Source: Acidobacteriota bacterium
Lineage (GTDB): Bacteria; Acidobacteriota; Terriglobia; Terriglobales; Acidobacteriaceae
Reading direction: 5' to 3'
Length of the DNA: 64,000 nt
Assembly: GCA_019351975.1 (NCBI GenBank)
Contig: JABBOG010000011.1
Coordinates: 1-64,000, forward strand
A program made the position numbers and the translations under genes. The notes beneath the pieces are model-generated. The model saw only the letters and a list, made by a program, of their open reading frames with translations, had not been told where the DNA came from and did no database searches. This document shows, piece by piece, positions 15,157-24,489 of the stretch (positions within the stretch are counted from its first letter, which is position 1; each line of letters begins with the position of its first letter).

Positions 15157-16062
15157 ATGTCCTTTGGCGCAATGATAGACGCTGAAGCGGATAGACTGGC
15201 AAGGATGAAGAGGCGCGGGCACAGGTTGTGGACGCTGGGAGGCATGTCGCTCCGGCGGTTGATGGTGGAGACGGCGAAGGCGTCGTGGCGCGATGATGTG
15301 TTTGGGCAGGGCGGAAGGATGGCGTTCTACCAGTTTCTGGCGATCTTTCCGTCGCTGCTGGTGGTCTTTGCGATCAGCGAGCGGGTGCCGCATCTGGGTG
15401 GGCCGATGCAGCGGTCGCTGCGGGAGATGTCGGGGCAGGTGCTGCCGACGGAGGTGGCGGGGCTGATCGAGACGATGATGGGGCAGTTGACGAAGGGGAC
15501 GAAGTTCGGGCTGCAGCTTGTTTCAGTGTGCGCGGCGGCGGTGTGGGCGGCGCACAACGGAACGTGGGCGATGATCTATGGGCTGAACAAGGCGTACGAG
15601 GTGCAGGAGAATCGCGGATGGAAGCGGCTGACTGTGACGATTTTAGGGCTGACGGCGACGCTGGCGGTGACGGGGTTCATGGCGATGCTGCTGTTCTTTG
15701 GGAGCTCGTATGTGGCGGCGTACGTGCATGGGAGCGTGGCGGTGCTGGTGGCGGTGGAGTGGCTGGTGCTGGCGGTGTCGGCTGCGTTTTCGTTTGAGCT
15801 GCTGTATCGGTTTGGACCGAATGTGCCGAGGCATGCGTGGCGGTGGAGTACGCCGGGTGCGATGTGCGCGCTGGTGCTGTGGATCGCGTCCACGCTGGTG
15901 GCGCGGCTGTATTTTGGGCACGTGGACAACTACACGCGGGATTATGGGCAGTTGAACAGCGTGGCGATGCTGCTGCTGTGGCTGTACTTCAGCAATGGCG
16001 CGATGCTGATCGGCGGAGAGATGAACTCGGAGATCGAGAAGGCGGGGAAGGCGAAACCATAG
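15157..16062 (+). CDS. YihY/BrkB-family inner-membrane protein
   Basis: Up to 301 aa, with six or so membrane segments. Family marks are FGQGGRMAFYQFLAIFPSLL near residue 50, the AHNGTWAMIYGLNKAYEVQE segment near 130-150, and the closing LLLWLYFSNGAMLIGGEMNSEIEKA. The family is conserved in bacteria but its biochemical role is unsettled; older annotation as ribonuclease BN is not supported. Starts at 15157, 15172 or 15205 are possible. The last leaves 53 bp to the divergent methyltransferase start and keeps all membrane segments, so it is a real alternative. It converges with the AI-2E gene, 16 bp away. Confidence 0.87.
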   Translation: MSFGAMIDAEADRLARMKRRGHRLWTLGGMSLRRLMVETAKASWRDDVFGQGGRMAFYQFLAIFPSLLVVFAISERVPHLGGPMQRSLREMSGQVLPTEVAGLIETMMGQLTKGTKFGLQLVSVCAAAVWAAHNGTWAMIYGLNKAYEVQENRGWKRLTVTILGLTATLAVTGFMAMLLFFGSSYVAAYVHGSVAVLVAVEWLVLAVSAAFSFELLYRFGPNVPRHAWRWSTPGAMCALVLWIASTLVARLYFGHVDNYTRDYGQLNSVAMLLLWLYFSNGAMLIGGEMNSEIEKAGKAKP

Positions 16063-16078
16063 ATGCTTGAGGGCGGGT

Positions 16079-17161
16079 CTATGGTTTCGAGGGATCGATG
16101 GGGAGTGCGCGGATGGCAGGGACGTCGGAGCTCTGGTGGCTGGTGAGCCGCTTCCACAGGATACGGAGGATGGCGAGAGTGGGAACGGAGACGAGCGCGC
16201 CTACGACGCCTCCGATTTCGCCGCCGGCGAGGACGGCGAAGATCTGCGCGAGGGGAGAGATTTCGAGGGACTTGCCCATGATGCGGGGGGCGTTGACGTA
16301 GTCCTGAATGAGACGCCATGCGCCGAGAAACAGGAAGAGCAAGAGCAGATGTGGATAGCTGGTGAGAACGGCGATGATGAAGACGGCGACGGCGGCAATG
16401 GCGGGGCCGACCACGGGGACGAACTCGAAGATGCCGGCGAGCGGGCCGAGGATGAAGGCGTAGGGTACACGCATGAGGCTGAGAACGACGGTGTAGGAGA
16501 CCATGGTCAGGCAGGCAAGGATGATCTGAGCACGGATGTAGCTGCCGAGCATGAGGTCGACATCGCTGATGATGCCTGAGAGGGTCGCCTTCTCCTCTGG
16601 ATCGCGTCCGAGGGCTTTCATGTCTGAAGCGATGATCTCGCCATCTTTGAGGAGGAACAGGCTCAGGATGGGAATCAAAATCAGCCACCAGATGTGAGAG
16701 GCGGGTTCGGCGAGTTTTTCGCCGAGGAGCTTGGTGTCGTTGAGTAAGGCGTCGCGATGGGATACGAGGAAGTTCTGGATCTGGAGTTGGCGAGACTCGG
16801 TCCAGCCGTGCGTTGTGCCTAGTTGGGATACGAACTGACCGGAGTTCATGCGCGTGAGGAGGGAGGGCAAGGTCTGGGCGAGAGACCTGGCTTCATCGGC
16901 GATCTTTGGTCCGATGAGGAAACCAAAGCCCAAGAGAACAGCGATCAAGAGAACGTAGACGACGGCGATCGCTTTGATGCGGCCGCGCAGGGGCTTTTGC
17001 AGGAGAGCGACCAGCGGGGCGACGAAGTATGCAAAGAGGATGGCGAATAAAAAGAGAGTCAGTGTCTCGCGAGCGCCATAGAGGAACGCCAGAGTGGCGG
17101 CAAAAATCAGAGCTGTAAAAAGGATGCGGGCCGTCTTCGGATCCCAAAACTTGTTGAGCAT
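16079..17161 (-). CDS. AI-2E family transporter (UPF0118)
   Basis: 360 aa with seven to eight predicted membrane segments: three at the N-terminus, a soluble amphipathic stretch (about 90-155), then a C-terminal block. Family residues include GRDPEEKATLSGIISDVD, the FEFVPVVGPAIAAV loop, and the closing IFAVLAGGEIGGVVGALVSVP. Relatives export autoinducer-2 (TqsA) or act as sodium/proton antiporters; the substrate here cannot be chosen. It diverges from dnaG across 220 bp, which must hold both promoters. Confidence 0.9.
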   Translation of the reverse strand: MLNKFWDPKTARILFTALIFAATLAFLYGARETLTLFLFAILFAYFVAPLVALLQKPLRGRIKAIAVVYVLLIAVLLGFGFLIGPKIADEARSLAQTLPSLLTRMNSGQFVSQLGTTHGWTESRQLQIQNFLVSHRDALLNDTKLLGEKLAEPASHIWWLILIPILSLFLLKDGEIIASDMKALGRDPEEKATLSGIISDVDLMLGSYIRAQIILACLTMVSYTVVLSLMRVPYAFILGPLAGIFEFVPVVGPAIAAVAVFIIAVLTSYPHLLLLFLFLGAWRLIQDYVNAPRIMGKSLEISPLAQIFAVLAGGEIGGVVGALVSVPTLAILRILWKRLTSHQSSDVPAIRALPIDPSKP

Positions 17162-17381
17162 TCTTCACCTGTGTGGGTTGTGAGATGCAAGTCGGTGGAA
17201 GGAAAGATGCAGGCGTAGGTGAACATCGTGGATTGCACGCCGGTTGGGGAGCCGAAGATGGTGCTGGGGGACGATCTGCGGCGGTGGGAAGTTTGCGTTA
17301 CGGTGTGACGATAACCCAATGTTTGCTGCGCAGGGATGGGACGGCTGTGGGAGGGTTGGTTCGCTCTACACTAGAAGGACG

Positions 17382-19160
17382 ATGGCGGATAACTTTGCGG
17401 CGACGGTGAAGCAGCAGGCAGATATTGTCCGGATCGTGGGCGAGTATGTGAAGCTGCGCAAGAGTGGAGCGAACTGGAGCGCGCTGTGCCCGTTTCACCA
17501 GGAGAAGTCGGGGTCGTTTTATCTGTATCCGGGGTCGGCGAGCTACTACTGCTTTGGGTGCCATGAGCATGGGGATGTGTTCAGCTTCGTGATGAAGATG
17601 GAGACGCTGAGCTTTCCGGAGGCGGTGCGGGCAGTTGCGACGAAGATGGGAATACCGCTGCCGAAGCGGGAGTTCAACAGCCCGGAGGAGGCACGCGATG
17701 CTGGGCTGCGGCGGCAGTTGATGGATGCTCATGAGGCGGCGACGCAGTACTTTGAGCAGAGTTTGAAGTCTCCGGAGGCGGCGCGTGCGAGGGAGTATCT
17801 GACGCTGCGGGGGGTAACGGCGGAGACGATTGCGAAGTTTCGCATTGGATATGCGCCGGAGAGTTTCAATGACATGCGCGACCGGCTGGGAAAGTTTTTC
17901 CCGGAAGAGGTGCTGCGGGCGAGCGGGCTGTTCAGCTGGAAGGAACAGTCGGATGGGGGCTCGGATTCCGTAAAGGCAGGGCCGATGTATGCGCGGTTTC
18001 GGAAGCGGATCGCGTTTCCGATTGCGAATGAGCAGGGGAAGACGATTGCGTTTACGGCGCGAGCGCTGGATGGGGCGGACGTGGACCCGAAGGCTGGGCC
18101 GAAGTATATGAACTCACCGGAGACGGCGCTGTATACGAAGGGTCAGGTGCTGTTCAATCTGGACAAGGCGAAGGCGCAGATGCGGGAGCTGGATATTGCG
18201 CTGCTGGTGGAAGGACAGATGGATTGCATCAGCGTGTTCATGGGCGGGATTGCGAATGTGATCGCGACGAGTGGAACGGCGTTTACGGAGCATCAGGTGC
18301 GGCTGCTCAGCAGATTTACGAAGCGGGTGGTGCTGAACTTCGATCCGGATCAGGCGGGAGCGAATGCAGCGGAGAAGACGATTGCGCTGCTGGTGGAAGA
18401 GGGCTTCGAGGTGCGCGTGGTGACGCTGGAGGGTGGTCTGGACCCGGACCGGTACATCAAGGAGCGGGGGATGGCGGCGTATTCGGATGCGGTGCGCGGC
18501 GCGGCGCGGTATGCGGATTATCTGATTGAGCGCGCGCGGACGATGTTTCCGGCGCGGACGGCGGAGAGCAAGGTGAAGGCGTTGAATATGCTGCTGCCGC
18601 ATATTCGGAGGATACCGAATGCGATTGCGCGCAGTGATTTTGCGGAGAATGCGGCGCAGAAGCTGGGGATTGAGAGCTCGCTGATGCGGCAGGAGCTGAA
18701 GCAGGCGGCGTCGCAGCGGCTGGAGAGCGTGAGGGCGGCGCAACCGCGCGGGGTGACGGAGGTGGAGAGGATTTTGCTGTGCGCGCTGGTGCTTCCGGAG
18801 GCTGACTCGGCGCGTGCGTTGGCGGCGGAGCGGCTGGGTGCGAACCCGGAGTGGTTTGCGGAGCTGGCGAGCGCGGCGGTGATGGAGGCGCTGGTGCATG
18901 GGCCGGCACCGGAGAACCCGTTTGAGGCGGCACCGGATGAGGCGAGCCGCGCGCTGCTGGCGAGTGCGCTGCATGGTGCGGGAGAGAGCTCGGCTGCGGA
19001 GGTGCAGGGGGCGCTGGAGACGTTGCACGATAAGTATCTGGACCGGCGGCTGCGGGAACTGCGGGTGCAGATGGCGGAGGCGCAGCGGCGTGGGGACGAT
19101 GCGATGCTGCTGCGGTTGGCCCAGGAAAAGCTGCGGGTGGACCGCGAGCTGAAGAGATAG
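17382..19160 (+). CDS. dnaG: DNA primase
   Basis: 592 aa from the ATG at 17382, which has AAGGA just upstream; a frame extending to 17244 adds unrelated residues. DnaG makes RNA primers for lagging-strand replication. The N-terminal CHC2 zinc ribbon is seen as C36-P-F-H39 and C57-F-G-C60. The catalytic core follows, then a Toprim domain with VEGQMDCIS (catalytic Glu) and NFDPDQAG (metal-binding DxD). The C-terminal DnaB-interaction domain runs from about 450 to the end and is Ala-rich with low conservation. The rpsU-dnaG-rpoD arrangement of many bacteria is not present; the next gene is a polysaccharide flippase. Confidence 0.96.
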   Translation: MADNFAATVKQQADIVRIVGEYVKLRKSGANWSALCPFHQEKSGSFYLYPGSASYYCFGCHEHGDVFSFVMKMETLSFPEAVRAVATKMGIPLPKREFNSPEEARDAGLRRQLMDAHEAATQYFEQSLKSPEAARAREYLTLRGVTAETIAKFRIGYAPESFNDMRDRLGKFFPEEVLRASGLFSWKEQSDGGSDSVKAGPMYARFRKRIAFPIANEQGKTIAFTARALDGADVDPKAGPKYMNSPETALYTKGQVLFNLDKAKAQMRELDIALLVEGQMDCISVFMGGIANVIATSGTAFTEHQVRLLSRFTKRVVLNFDPDQAGANAAEKTIALLVEEGFEVRVVTLEGGLDPDRYIKERGMAAYSDAVRGAARYADYLIERARTMFPARTAESKVKALNMLLPHIRRIPNAIARSDFAENAAQKLGIESSLMRQELKQAASQRLESVRAAQPRGVTEVERILLCALVLPEADSARALAAERLGANPEWFAELASAAVMEALVHGPAPENPFEAAPDEASRALLASALHGAGESSAAEVQGALETLHDKYLDRRLRELRVQMAEAQRRGDDAMLLRLAQEKLRVDRELKR

Positions 19161-19178
19161 GGTCCTGCGCGGACGGCG
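19158..19178. repeat. 21-bp repeat at the dnaG stop, copy 1
   Basis: TAGGGTCCTGCGCGGACGGC plus one G begins with the dnaG stop codon. An identical 21-mer begins with the stop codon of the flippase gene (20884-20904). Identity across two unrelated gene ends suggests a dispersed intergenic element inserted exactly at stop codons. The GTCC...GGAC pair makes a short hairpin (GTCCTGCGCGGAC). Confidence 0.6.
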
Positions 19179-19213
19179 GAGGTTGGGGGGTGAGGGTTCG
19201 CGACACCCGGAGG

Positions 19214-19399
19214 TCGTTTGCTACCGCAAACGATGGCCCACCTTATCCGACGATGAAACCGTCGGCGAAGATGGGGCACCCGGAGATGGCGGGTAGAAGA
19301 TGGGTAGCCGAGTTGAGGCGGTAGGTGCTGCGCGAACGGCGAGGGGCTGGGGATGTGGGCGGGAACCTATGTCTCGAAAGCGAGACATGGGGCACCCGG
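19214..19399. repeat. Cluster of hairpin + ATGGSSCACC modules
   Basis: The 304-bp gap 19161-19464 contains no gene. It holds three similar modules. The first is the perfect hairpin TCGTTTGC-TACC-GCAAACGA (19214-19233) followed by TGGCCCACC. The second is CCGACG/CGTCGG followed by ATGGGGCACCCGG (19271-19283). The third is the perfect hairpin ATGTCTCG-AAAG-CGAGACAT (19369-19388), whose end overlaps a second ATGGGGCACCCGG (19387-19399). Different stems joined to the same tail suggest a REP-like family. It lies between dnaG and the flippase gene, both on the + strand. Confidence 0.55.
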
Positions 19400-19464
19400 T
19401 GTGGGGTGAAGGCCGGTTGCGTTGGTAGAATGGGGGATGCTTTGGATCTGGTGGTGTGTTCGCA

Positions 19465-20886
19465 ATGGATGACCGGACGAAGCGACGGCTGGTGGTGGGG
19501 TTTGCGACGACGCTGGTGAGCAAGGCCGCATCGACGGTGATCCAGTTGGTGCAGGTTCCGGTGCTGATGCACTTCTGGGGCAAGTCGATGTTTGGGGTGT
19601 GGGGGATCCTGACGGGGATACCGACGTATTTGAGTTTTTCGAATGTGGGGTTCGGTTCGGTTGCGGGCAATGAGATGACGATGCTGATGGCGCGCGATGA
19701 GCGGGAGGGTGCGCTGGGGGTGTTTCAGAGCTGCTGGTGGCTGATTGCGCTGATGATGGGAACGCTGCTGGTGGTGCTGTGCGCGGTGCTGTATTGGCTG
19801 CCGGTGGGACGGCTGCTGAATCTGACGGAGCTGAGCGAGCATGATGTGAAGTGGGCGCTGTTCTGGCTGGCGCTATCGGTGATGTTTGGGCAGCTGGAGC
19901 AGCTGCTGCAGTCGGCGTATCGGTGCGTGACGCGGTACTCGTATGGGAATTTCATGAAGAGCTGCATGTCGCTGCTGGCGTTTGCGGTGCAGCTGGTGCC
20001 CATTATGAAGGGGTATGGGCCGCGCACGACGGCGATGGTGTTCGCGTTGGCAAACATTACGGGGACGCTGTTTATGTGCGTGATGGTGAAGCGGGATATT
20101 CCGTGGATCAGCTATGGATGGAAGCATGCGTCGTTTCGTGAGATCAAGCGGCTGACGCGGCCATCGATTGCGTTTATGGGGTTTCCGCTGGGGAATGCGT
20201 TCAACATTCAGGGGTCGCAGATGGCGGTGAACTATGCGATGGGGCCGGACAAGGTGGCGGTGTTTATTACGGCGAGGACGGTGTCGCGGCTGGCGCTGCA
20301 GGTGGTGGAGATGGTGAAGAATACGGTGTGGCCGGAGTTGTCGATTGCGTTTGGGGCGGGGAATATGGAGCTGGTGCGGACGCTGCATCGCAGGGCGGTG
20401 CAGATTGCGCTGTTCGTGTCGCTGAGCGTAGTGGTGGTCGTGGCGGTGTTTGGGCCGACGTTCCTGCATAAGTGGACGCTGGGCAAGGTGCCGTCGAGCC
20501 CGGGGCTGGTGGGGCTATTGCTGGTAGTGGTGGTGTTTTATTCGCTGTGGTCGACGAGCTCGACGCTGGTGGCGGCGATCAATCTGCATGAGCGGCTGGC
20601 GACGATGTATGCGATTGCGACAGGTGTGACGGTGGTGGTGACGTACTTTGCGGCGCGCAGGTATGGGCTGTATGGAGCGGCGGCGTCGCTGCTGCTGAGC
20701 GAGGTGATTATGGACACGTATGTGCTGCCGGCGTCGCTGAAGATTGCACACGATTCGTGGGGTGGGTTCCTTCTGGCGATGGTGCACTATCCGCAGTCGC
20801 TGCGGCCGGGTGCGCTGCTGGCGAGAGCGCGGCGGCGGACGCAGGAGGTCGAGGTGAAGCTGGAGGATTCAGGCGCGGAGATGTAG
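19465..20886 (+). CDS. Polysaccharide/lipid-linked oligosaccharide flippase (MOP superfamily)
   Basis: 473 aa from the ATG at 19465 (a GTG three codons earlier is possible). About 12-14 membrane segments are spread across the length, with the N-terminal KAASTVIQLVQVPVLMHFWG and GIPTYLSFSNVGFG typical of Wzx-like exporters. It probably flips undecaprenyl-linked sugar units across the inner membrane for exopolysaccharide or O-antigen synthesis. No glycosyltransferase or polymerase cluster surrounds it, so the product is unknown. The C-terminal tail (about 440-473) is charged and cytoplasmic. The stop codon starts a 21-bp repeat shared with the dnaG end. Confidence 0.83.
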   Translation: MDDRTKRRLVVGFATTLVSKAASTVIQLVQVPVLMHFWGKSMFGVWGILTGIPTYLSFSNVGFGSVAGNEMTMLMARDEREGALGVFQSCWWLIALMMGTLLVVLCAVLYWLPVGRLLNLTELSEHDVKWALFWLALSVMFGQLEQLLQSAYRCVTRYSYGNFMKSCMSLLAFAVQLVPIMKGYGPRTTAMVFALANITGTLFMCVMVKRDIPWISYGWKHASFREIKRLTRPSIAFMGFPLGNAFNIQGSQMAVNYAMGPDKVAVFITARTVSRLALQVVEMVKNTVWPELSIAFGAGNMELVRTLHRRAVQIALFVSLSVVVVVAVFGPTFLHKWTLGKVPSSPGLVGLLLVVVVFYSLWSTSSTLVAAINLHERLATMYAIATGVTVVVTYFAARRYGLYGAAASLLLSEVIMDTYVLPASLKIAHDSWGGFLLAMVHYPQSLRPGALLARARRRTQEVEVKLEDSGAEM

Positions 20887-20938
20887 GGTCCTGCGCGGAC
20901 GGCGATCGTAGAAGCAAGGCAAAAGCGACGGCAACGGA
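20884..20938. repeat. 21-bp repeat copy 2 plus purine-rich tail
   Basis: The same 21-mer found after dnaG (19158-19178) starts here at the flippase stop and ends at 20904. It is followed by AAGGCAAAAGCGACGGCAAC, an A/G-rich tail of a kind seen in acidobacterial intergenic repeats. It fills the whole gap to the convergent acyl-CoA dehydrogenase gene. Confidence 0.55.
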
Positions 20939-22141
20939 TTAAAAAGCGGGGATGCCGGTGATGCTTTGGCCGATGATGAGGGTGTGGATGTCGTCGGTGC
21001 CTTCGTAGGTTTTGACGGACTCGAGGTTCATCATGTGGCGCATGATGGGGTAGTCGTCGGCGATGCCGTTGGCACCGAGGATGTCGCGTGCGGTGCGGGC
21101 GCATTCGAGGGCCATGGCGACGTTGTTTTTCTTGGCCATGGATATGTGCTGGAATGCGGCTTTGCCCTGGTCTTTGAGGCGTCCGACTTGAAGAGAGAGG
21201 AGCTGGGCTTTGGTGATCTCGGTGATCATCCAGGCGAGCTTCTGCTGTACGAGCTGGTGGCTGGCGATGGGCTGGCCGCGGAACTGCTTGCGCTGTTTGG
21301 CGTACTGTAGCGCGCAGTCGTAGCAGGCCATGGCGGCCCCGATGGCTCCCCAGCCGATGCCGTAGCGGGCCTGGCTGAGGCAGAGAAGTGGGGACTTGAG
21401 GCCGTCGGATTTGGGGAGGAGATTGGCGGCGGGAACGCGCACATTTTGCAGCGAGAGGCCGGAGGTGACGGAGGCGCGCAGCGACCACTTGCCGTGCACG
21501 TCTTTGGCGGAGAAGCCGGGACGGTCGGTTTCGACGAGGAAGCCGCGGATGCGTGGTTCTTTTGGGTTGTCGCCGGTGACTTCAGGATCTTCCACTTTGG
21601 CCCAGATGATGGCGACGTCGGCGATGCTGCCAGAGGTGATCCACATCTTTTCGCCGTTGAGGATGTAGTCGTCGCCGTCTTTGCGGGCGCGGGTGCGCAT
21701 GCCGCCGGGGTTGGAGCCGAAGTCGGGTTCGGTGAGGCCGAAGCAGCCTAGCTTTTCTCCTGTGGCGAGCTTCGGGAGCCAGAAGTCTTTTTGTTCGTCG
21801 GAGCCGAAGGCGTGGATGGGGAACATGACGAGCGCGGACTGGACGCTGACGAAGCTGCGAATGCCGGAGTCGCCGCGTTCGAGTTCCTGGGTGAGGAGGC
21901 CGTACTCGACGTTGTTCATGCCGGCGCAGCCGTAGCCGTCGATGGTGGCGCCGAAGAAACCGAGCTCGCCCATGGGGCGGATGAGTTCGCGGGGGAAGCG
22001 TGCGTCGCGGTTGCACTGCTCGATGATGGGGATGAGCTTGTCTTCGATGAAGGCGCGCGTGTTGGAGCGGACGAGGAGCTCGTCTTCGGAGAGGAGTGAA
22101 TCGAAGTCGATGAAATCAACGCCTTGAAACTTGAATGCCAT
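20939..22141 (-). CDS. Acyl-CoA dehydrogenase, glutaryl-CoA dehydrogenase-like
   Basis: 400 aa, a normal acyl-CoA dehydrogenase length. The helical N-domain is followed by the FAD-binding loop GCFGLTEPDFGSNPGGM and WITSGSIADVAIIWA. The end, TYEGTDDIHTLIIGQSITGI, matches the glutaryl-CoA dehydrogenase subgroup, with E380 as the likely catalytic base. Such enzymes oxidise and decarboxylate glutaryl-CoA to crotonyl-CoA in lysine and tryptophan breakdown. No other gene of that pathway is near, so the exact substrate is inferred from the C-terminal motif. It is monocistronic or follows YjbQ (97-bp gap with a CTGCCT/AGGCAG hairpin). Confidence 0.87.
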   Translation of the reverse strand: MAFKFQGVDFIDFDSLLSEDELLVRSNTRAFIEDKLIPIIEQCNRDARFPRELIRPMGELGFFGATIDGYGCAGMNNVEYGLLTQELERGDSGIRSFVSVQSALVMFPIHAFGSDEQKDFWLPKLATGEKLGCFGLTEPDFGSNPGGMRTRARKDGDDYILNGEKMWITSGSIADVAIIWAKVEDPEVTGDNPKEPRIRGFLVETDRPGFSAKDVHGKWSLRASVTSGLSLQNVRVPAANLLPKSDGLKSPLLCLSQARYGIGWGAIGAAMACYDCALQYAKQRKQFRGQPIASHQLVQQKLAWMITEITKAQLLSLQVGRLKDQGKAAFQHISMAKKNNVAMALECARTARDILGANGIADDYPIMRHMMNLESVKTYEGTDDIHTLIIGQSITGIPAF

Positions 22142-22238
22142 AGCTTTGCCATTCTAGAGCAGCGGAGGAGCGGCTGTCGCTGCCTGACGGTGAGGCAGTT
22201 TTGATGGGACAGCGCTAGGTCGCTGGATGGTGCACCCG

Positions 22239-22661
22239 CTAATCCTTTTCTTTGCCCATGACTTTGACGATGACGCGCTTGGAGCGCTGACCGTCGAACT
22301 CAGCGTAGAAGATGCGCTGCCAGGTGCCGAGGTCGAGCCGTCCGTGCGTGATGGGAAGGGTCGTTTCGTGGTGGAGGAGAAGCGCTTTGAGGTGGGCGTC
22401 GGCGTTGTCTTCACCGGTGCGGTGATGCTTGTATCCGGGCCAGCGGGGAGCGAGCTTTTCGAGCCACGTGCTGATGTCTTCGATGAGGCCGTCTTCGTTG
22501 TCGTTGACGTAGATGGCAGCGGTGATGTGCATGGGAGAGACGAAGCAGATGCCGTCATCGATGCCGCTGCGGCGAACGATGGCTTCTACCTGCGAGGTGA
22601 TGTGGACCATTTCGTACTGTTGGGAGGTGTTGAATGTGAGGTATTCGGTGTGAACCTTCAT
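22239..22661 (-). CDS. YjbQ/UPF0047 family protein
   Basis: 140 aa, the usual size. The conserved ICFVSPMHITAAIYVNDNEDGL block and the LDLGTWQRIFYAEFDG block with GR/R residues define the family. Conserved His and Asp/Glu residues sit around one trimer-interface pocket. Some members show weak thiamine-phosphate synthase activity, which is why databases use the term secondary thiamine-phosphate synthase; the physiological role is not settled. It lies between the acyl-CoA dehydrogenase and a large membrane protein, both on the same strand, with no thiamine genes nearby. Confidence 0.9.
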   Translation of the reverse strand: MKVHTEYLTFNTSQQYEMVHITSQVEAIVRRSGIDDGICFVSPMHITAAIYVNDNEDGLIEDISTWLEKLAPRWPGYKHHRTGEDNADAHLKALLLHHETTLPITHGRLDLGTWQRIFYAEFDGQRSKRVIVKVMGKEKD

Positions 22662-22722
22662 GGAGATAGTTTAGATTGTGGAAGTTGGCGAAGTCGATGT
22701 CGGCACGTCTGGTTGGGATGCG

Positions 22723-24330
22723 TCAGTGTGCCTGTTGTGCATTACAGACCCAGGCGTCATACACTCCGTCGGTTTGCTGGATGGAATAGTTGCGGAGGAA
22801 TGTGGTGCGCAGGTTTTCGGGTAGAACCCATACGTCGAAGGGCTTTTGGCCGTGGGGGATGAGCCAGACATCGTTCTTGCAGTGCTCCATGTGGCGTAGG
22901 ACGTTGGGCGGAAAAGGGAGCATCTTAGTTTCGAAGCGCCCGGTGTTGCCTTCGATCGTGTAGGGTTGACCGTCGTAGACGAGCACGTATCGAAGGAGGG
23001 AGCGGTAGTCGTTATCAACCGATCCGTAACCCATTTGGATGGGCGCGCGGCCCTGATAGAGGCGCAGGTAGTTCCTGATGGATTGTTGTGCGACGGCGAT
23101 GTTGGCGGGCATGATGGGGATCGTGACGTATGCGTATGCGCGCGGCAGGTTGAGGCAGGTGAAGACGAGACAGGCTATGGCGATGTAGTACGCAGGCAGT
23201 GCACGTTTCTCGTCGTGTAGTGCGGATATGTCTCTCGCGGTGAGAGCCATGTACAGAACGATGGCAGGCACGATGTGCCACAGATAGTGCAGGCCGGAGC
23301 CAGTCTTGGAAGTCAGGACAGCGATGATGAGGCAGAAGACGATGATCAGCAATATTGGAGTTCTACGTTGGAATGCCAAGCCGAATCGGCGCAGGTAGAG
23401 TTCCATGATCAGAGATGGACATAGCAGGAAGATGGCGAAGAGCAGATTGCTACAAGCGCTCGTGATGCTGAGGCCTTCGGTGCGCGTGAAGAGTATCCAC
23501 AGGATGTAATTGTGGAGCGAGACGTTCGGTAGAGCGAATGGGGCGAGCGTGGTCGCGATGAGTGCTAGTGAAGAATAGATGGGTGCACGGATGCCGAATT
23601 TGCGATAGAGCAGGAAGAGCGGCAACAGGATGGCGGGTGCTGCGGTGATCTTGAGTCCGACAAGGACACCGCCAAAGATGCCGGTCAGGATGACGGCAAG
23701 CAACTCGGTTTCAAGAAGGCTACATAGCAATGCGAGTGCGGACGCGAGGACGATCCAAATATCGGAACGGATCGAGAGCGAGATCTCGGTGTGCTGGATG
23801 AGAATGCTCAGTGGAAATGCGAGCAGGGTGATGGCGATTGTTGTGGAGATGAATTTGCGGAAGAGAGCAAAGAAGGTCGCGCAAACGGCGAGCGACGCAA
23901 GCACCACAGAGGCGCGCATGATCCAGAAGTGATTGACGCCGCCAGCAACTAACGCCAGGCGATAGATCAGAAATGTATACGGGCCATACATGAGCGCGTA
24001 GTCGAAGTCTGGCGAAACGGGTGGGTGGTACATCGGCAGGCCGCGCAGGCTGGCGGCGGCGATGCTGATGATGTTGGCTTCGTCGAGCTGGATCATGAAG
24101 CTGCGCAGGGAATCAAGGGTGACAACAAGATACGCACAGAGGACGCACAGCCCTGCAACGAACGCAGCTCGGCGCAGCCACAGGTAACGGCGAACTGCGG
24201 GGAGACTCTTTGTGAGGACGGCGCCGATGCCGGCAAATCCGATACCGATGGCAAACCACGCGAGTGGAACTTCTCTGATGTCACGGAAGAGAGATTTCGC
24301 GGTTCCATGCGGATCAGTCAGATACAACAA
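22723..24330 (-). CDS. Polytopic membrane protein, GT-C glycosyltransferase-like
   Basis: 535 aa. About ten to eleven hydrophobic segments occupy residues 20-390; the last 130 residues are soluble, presumably periplasmic. An acidic pair in the first large loop (QLDEANIIS) and a MYHPPVSPDFDYALMYGPYTF stretch after it recall GT-C (GT39/GT87-type) enzymes, which use polyprenyl-phosphate sugars and carry an acidic motif in the first periplasmic loop. The match is topological rather than sequence-based, so the call is cautious. The C-terminal domain has three Cys (H-C-K, V-C-N). There are no glycan genes alongside, and base use is slightly less G-skewed than its neighbours. Confidence 0.6.
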   Translation of the reverse strand: MLYLTDPHGTAKSLFRDIREVPLAWFAIGIGFAGIGAVLTKSLPAVRRYLWLRRAAFVAGLCVLCAYLVVTLDSLRSFMIQLDEANIISIAAASLRGLPMYHPPVSPDFDYALMYGPYTFLIYRLALVAGGVNHFWIMRASVVLASLAVCATFFALFRKFISTTIAITLLAFPLSILIQHTEISLSIRSDIWIVLASALALLCSLLETELLAVILTGIFGGVLVGLKITAAPAILLPLFLLYRKFGIRAPIYSSLALIATTLAPFALPNVSLHNYILWILFTRTEGLSITSACSNLLFAIFLLCPSLIMELYLRRFGLAFQRRTPILLIIVFCLIIAVLTSKTGSGLHYLWHIVPAIVLYMALTARDISALHDEKRALPAYYIAIACLVFTCLNLPRAYAYVTIPIMPANIAVAQQSIRNYLRLYQGRAPIQMGYGSVDNDYRSLLRYVLVYDGQPYTIEGNTGRFETKMLPFPPNVLRHMEHCKNDVWLIPHGQKPFDVWVLPENLRTTFLRNYSIQQTDGVYDAWVCNAQQAH

Positions 24331-24489
24331 AATGGTCTCCCTTGCGGCATGGATCAGATTCGGATGGGATGCCGGTATGATGGAAGGGGCGAGGCCCGCG
24401 ATCTCAGCAACCGATGAAAGTCTATCAATCTACTTTATCTCAGCCTGGGTTCTGGCAGAGCTATGTTGCGGGTGTCTGGATGCGGGCGG

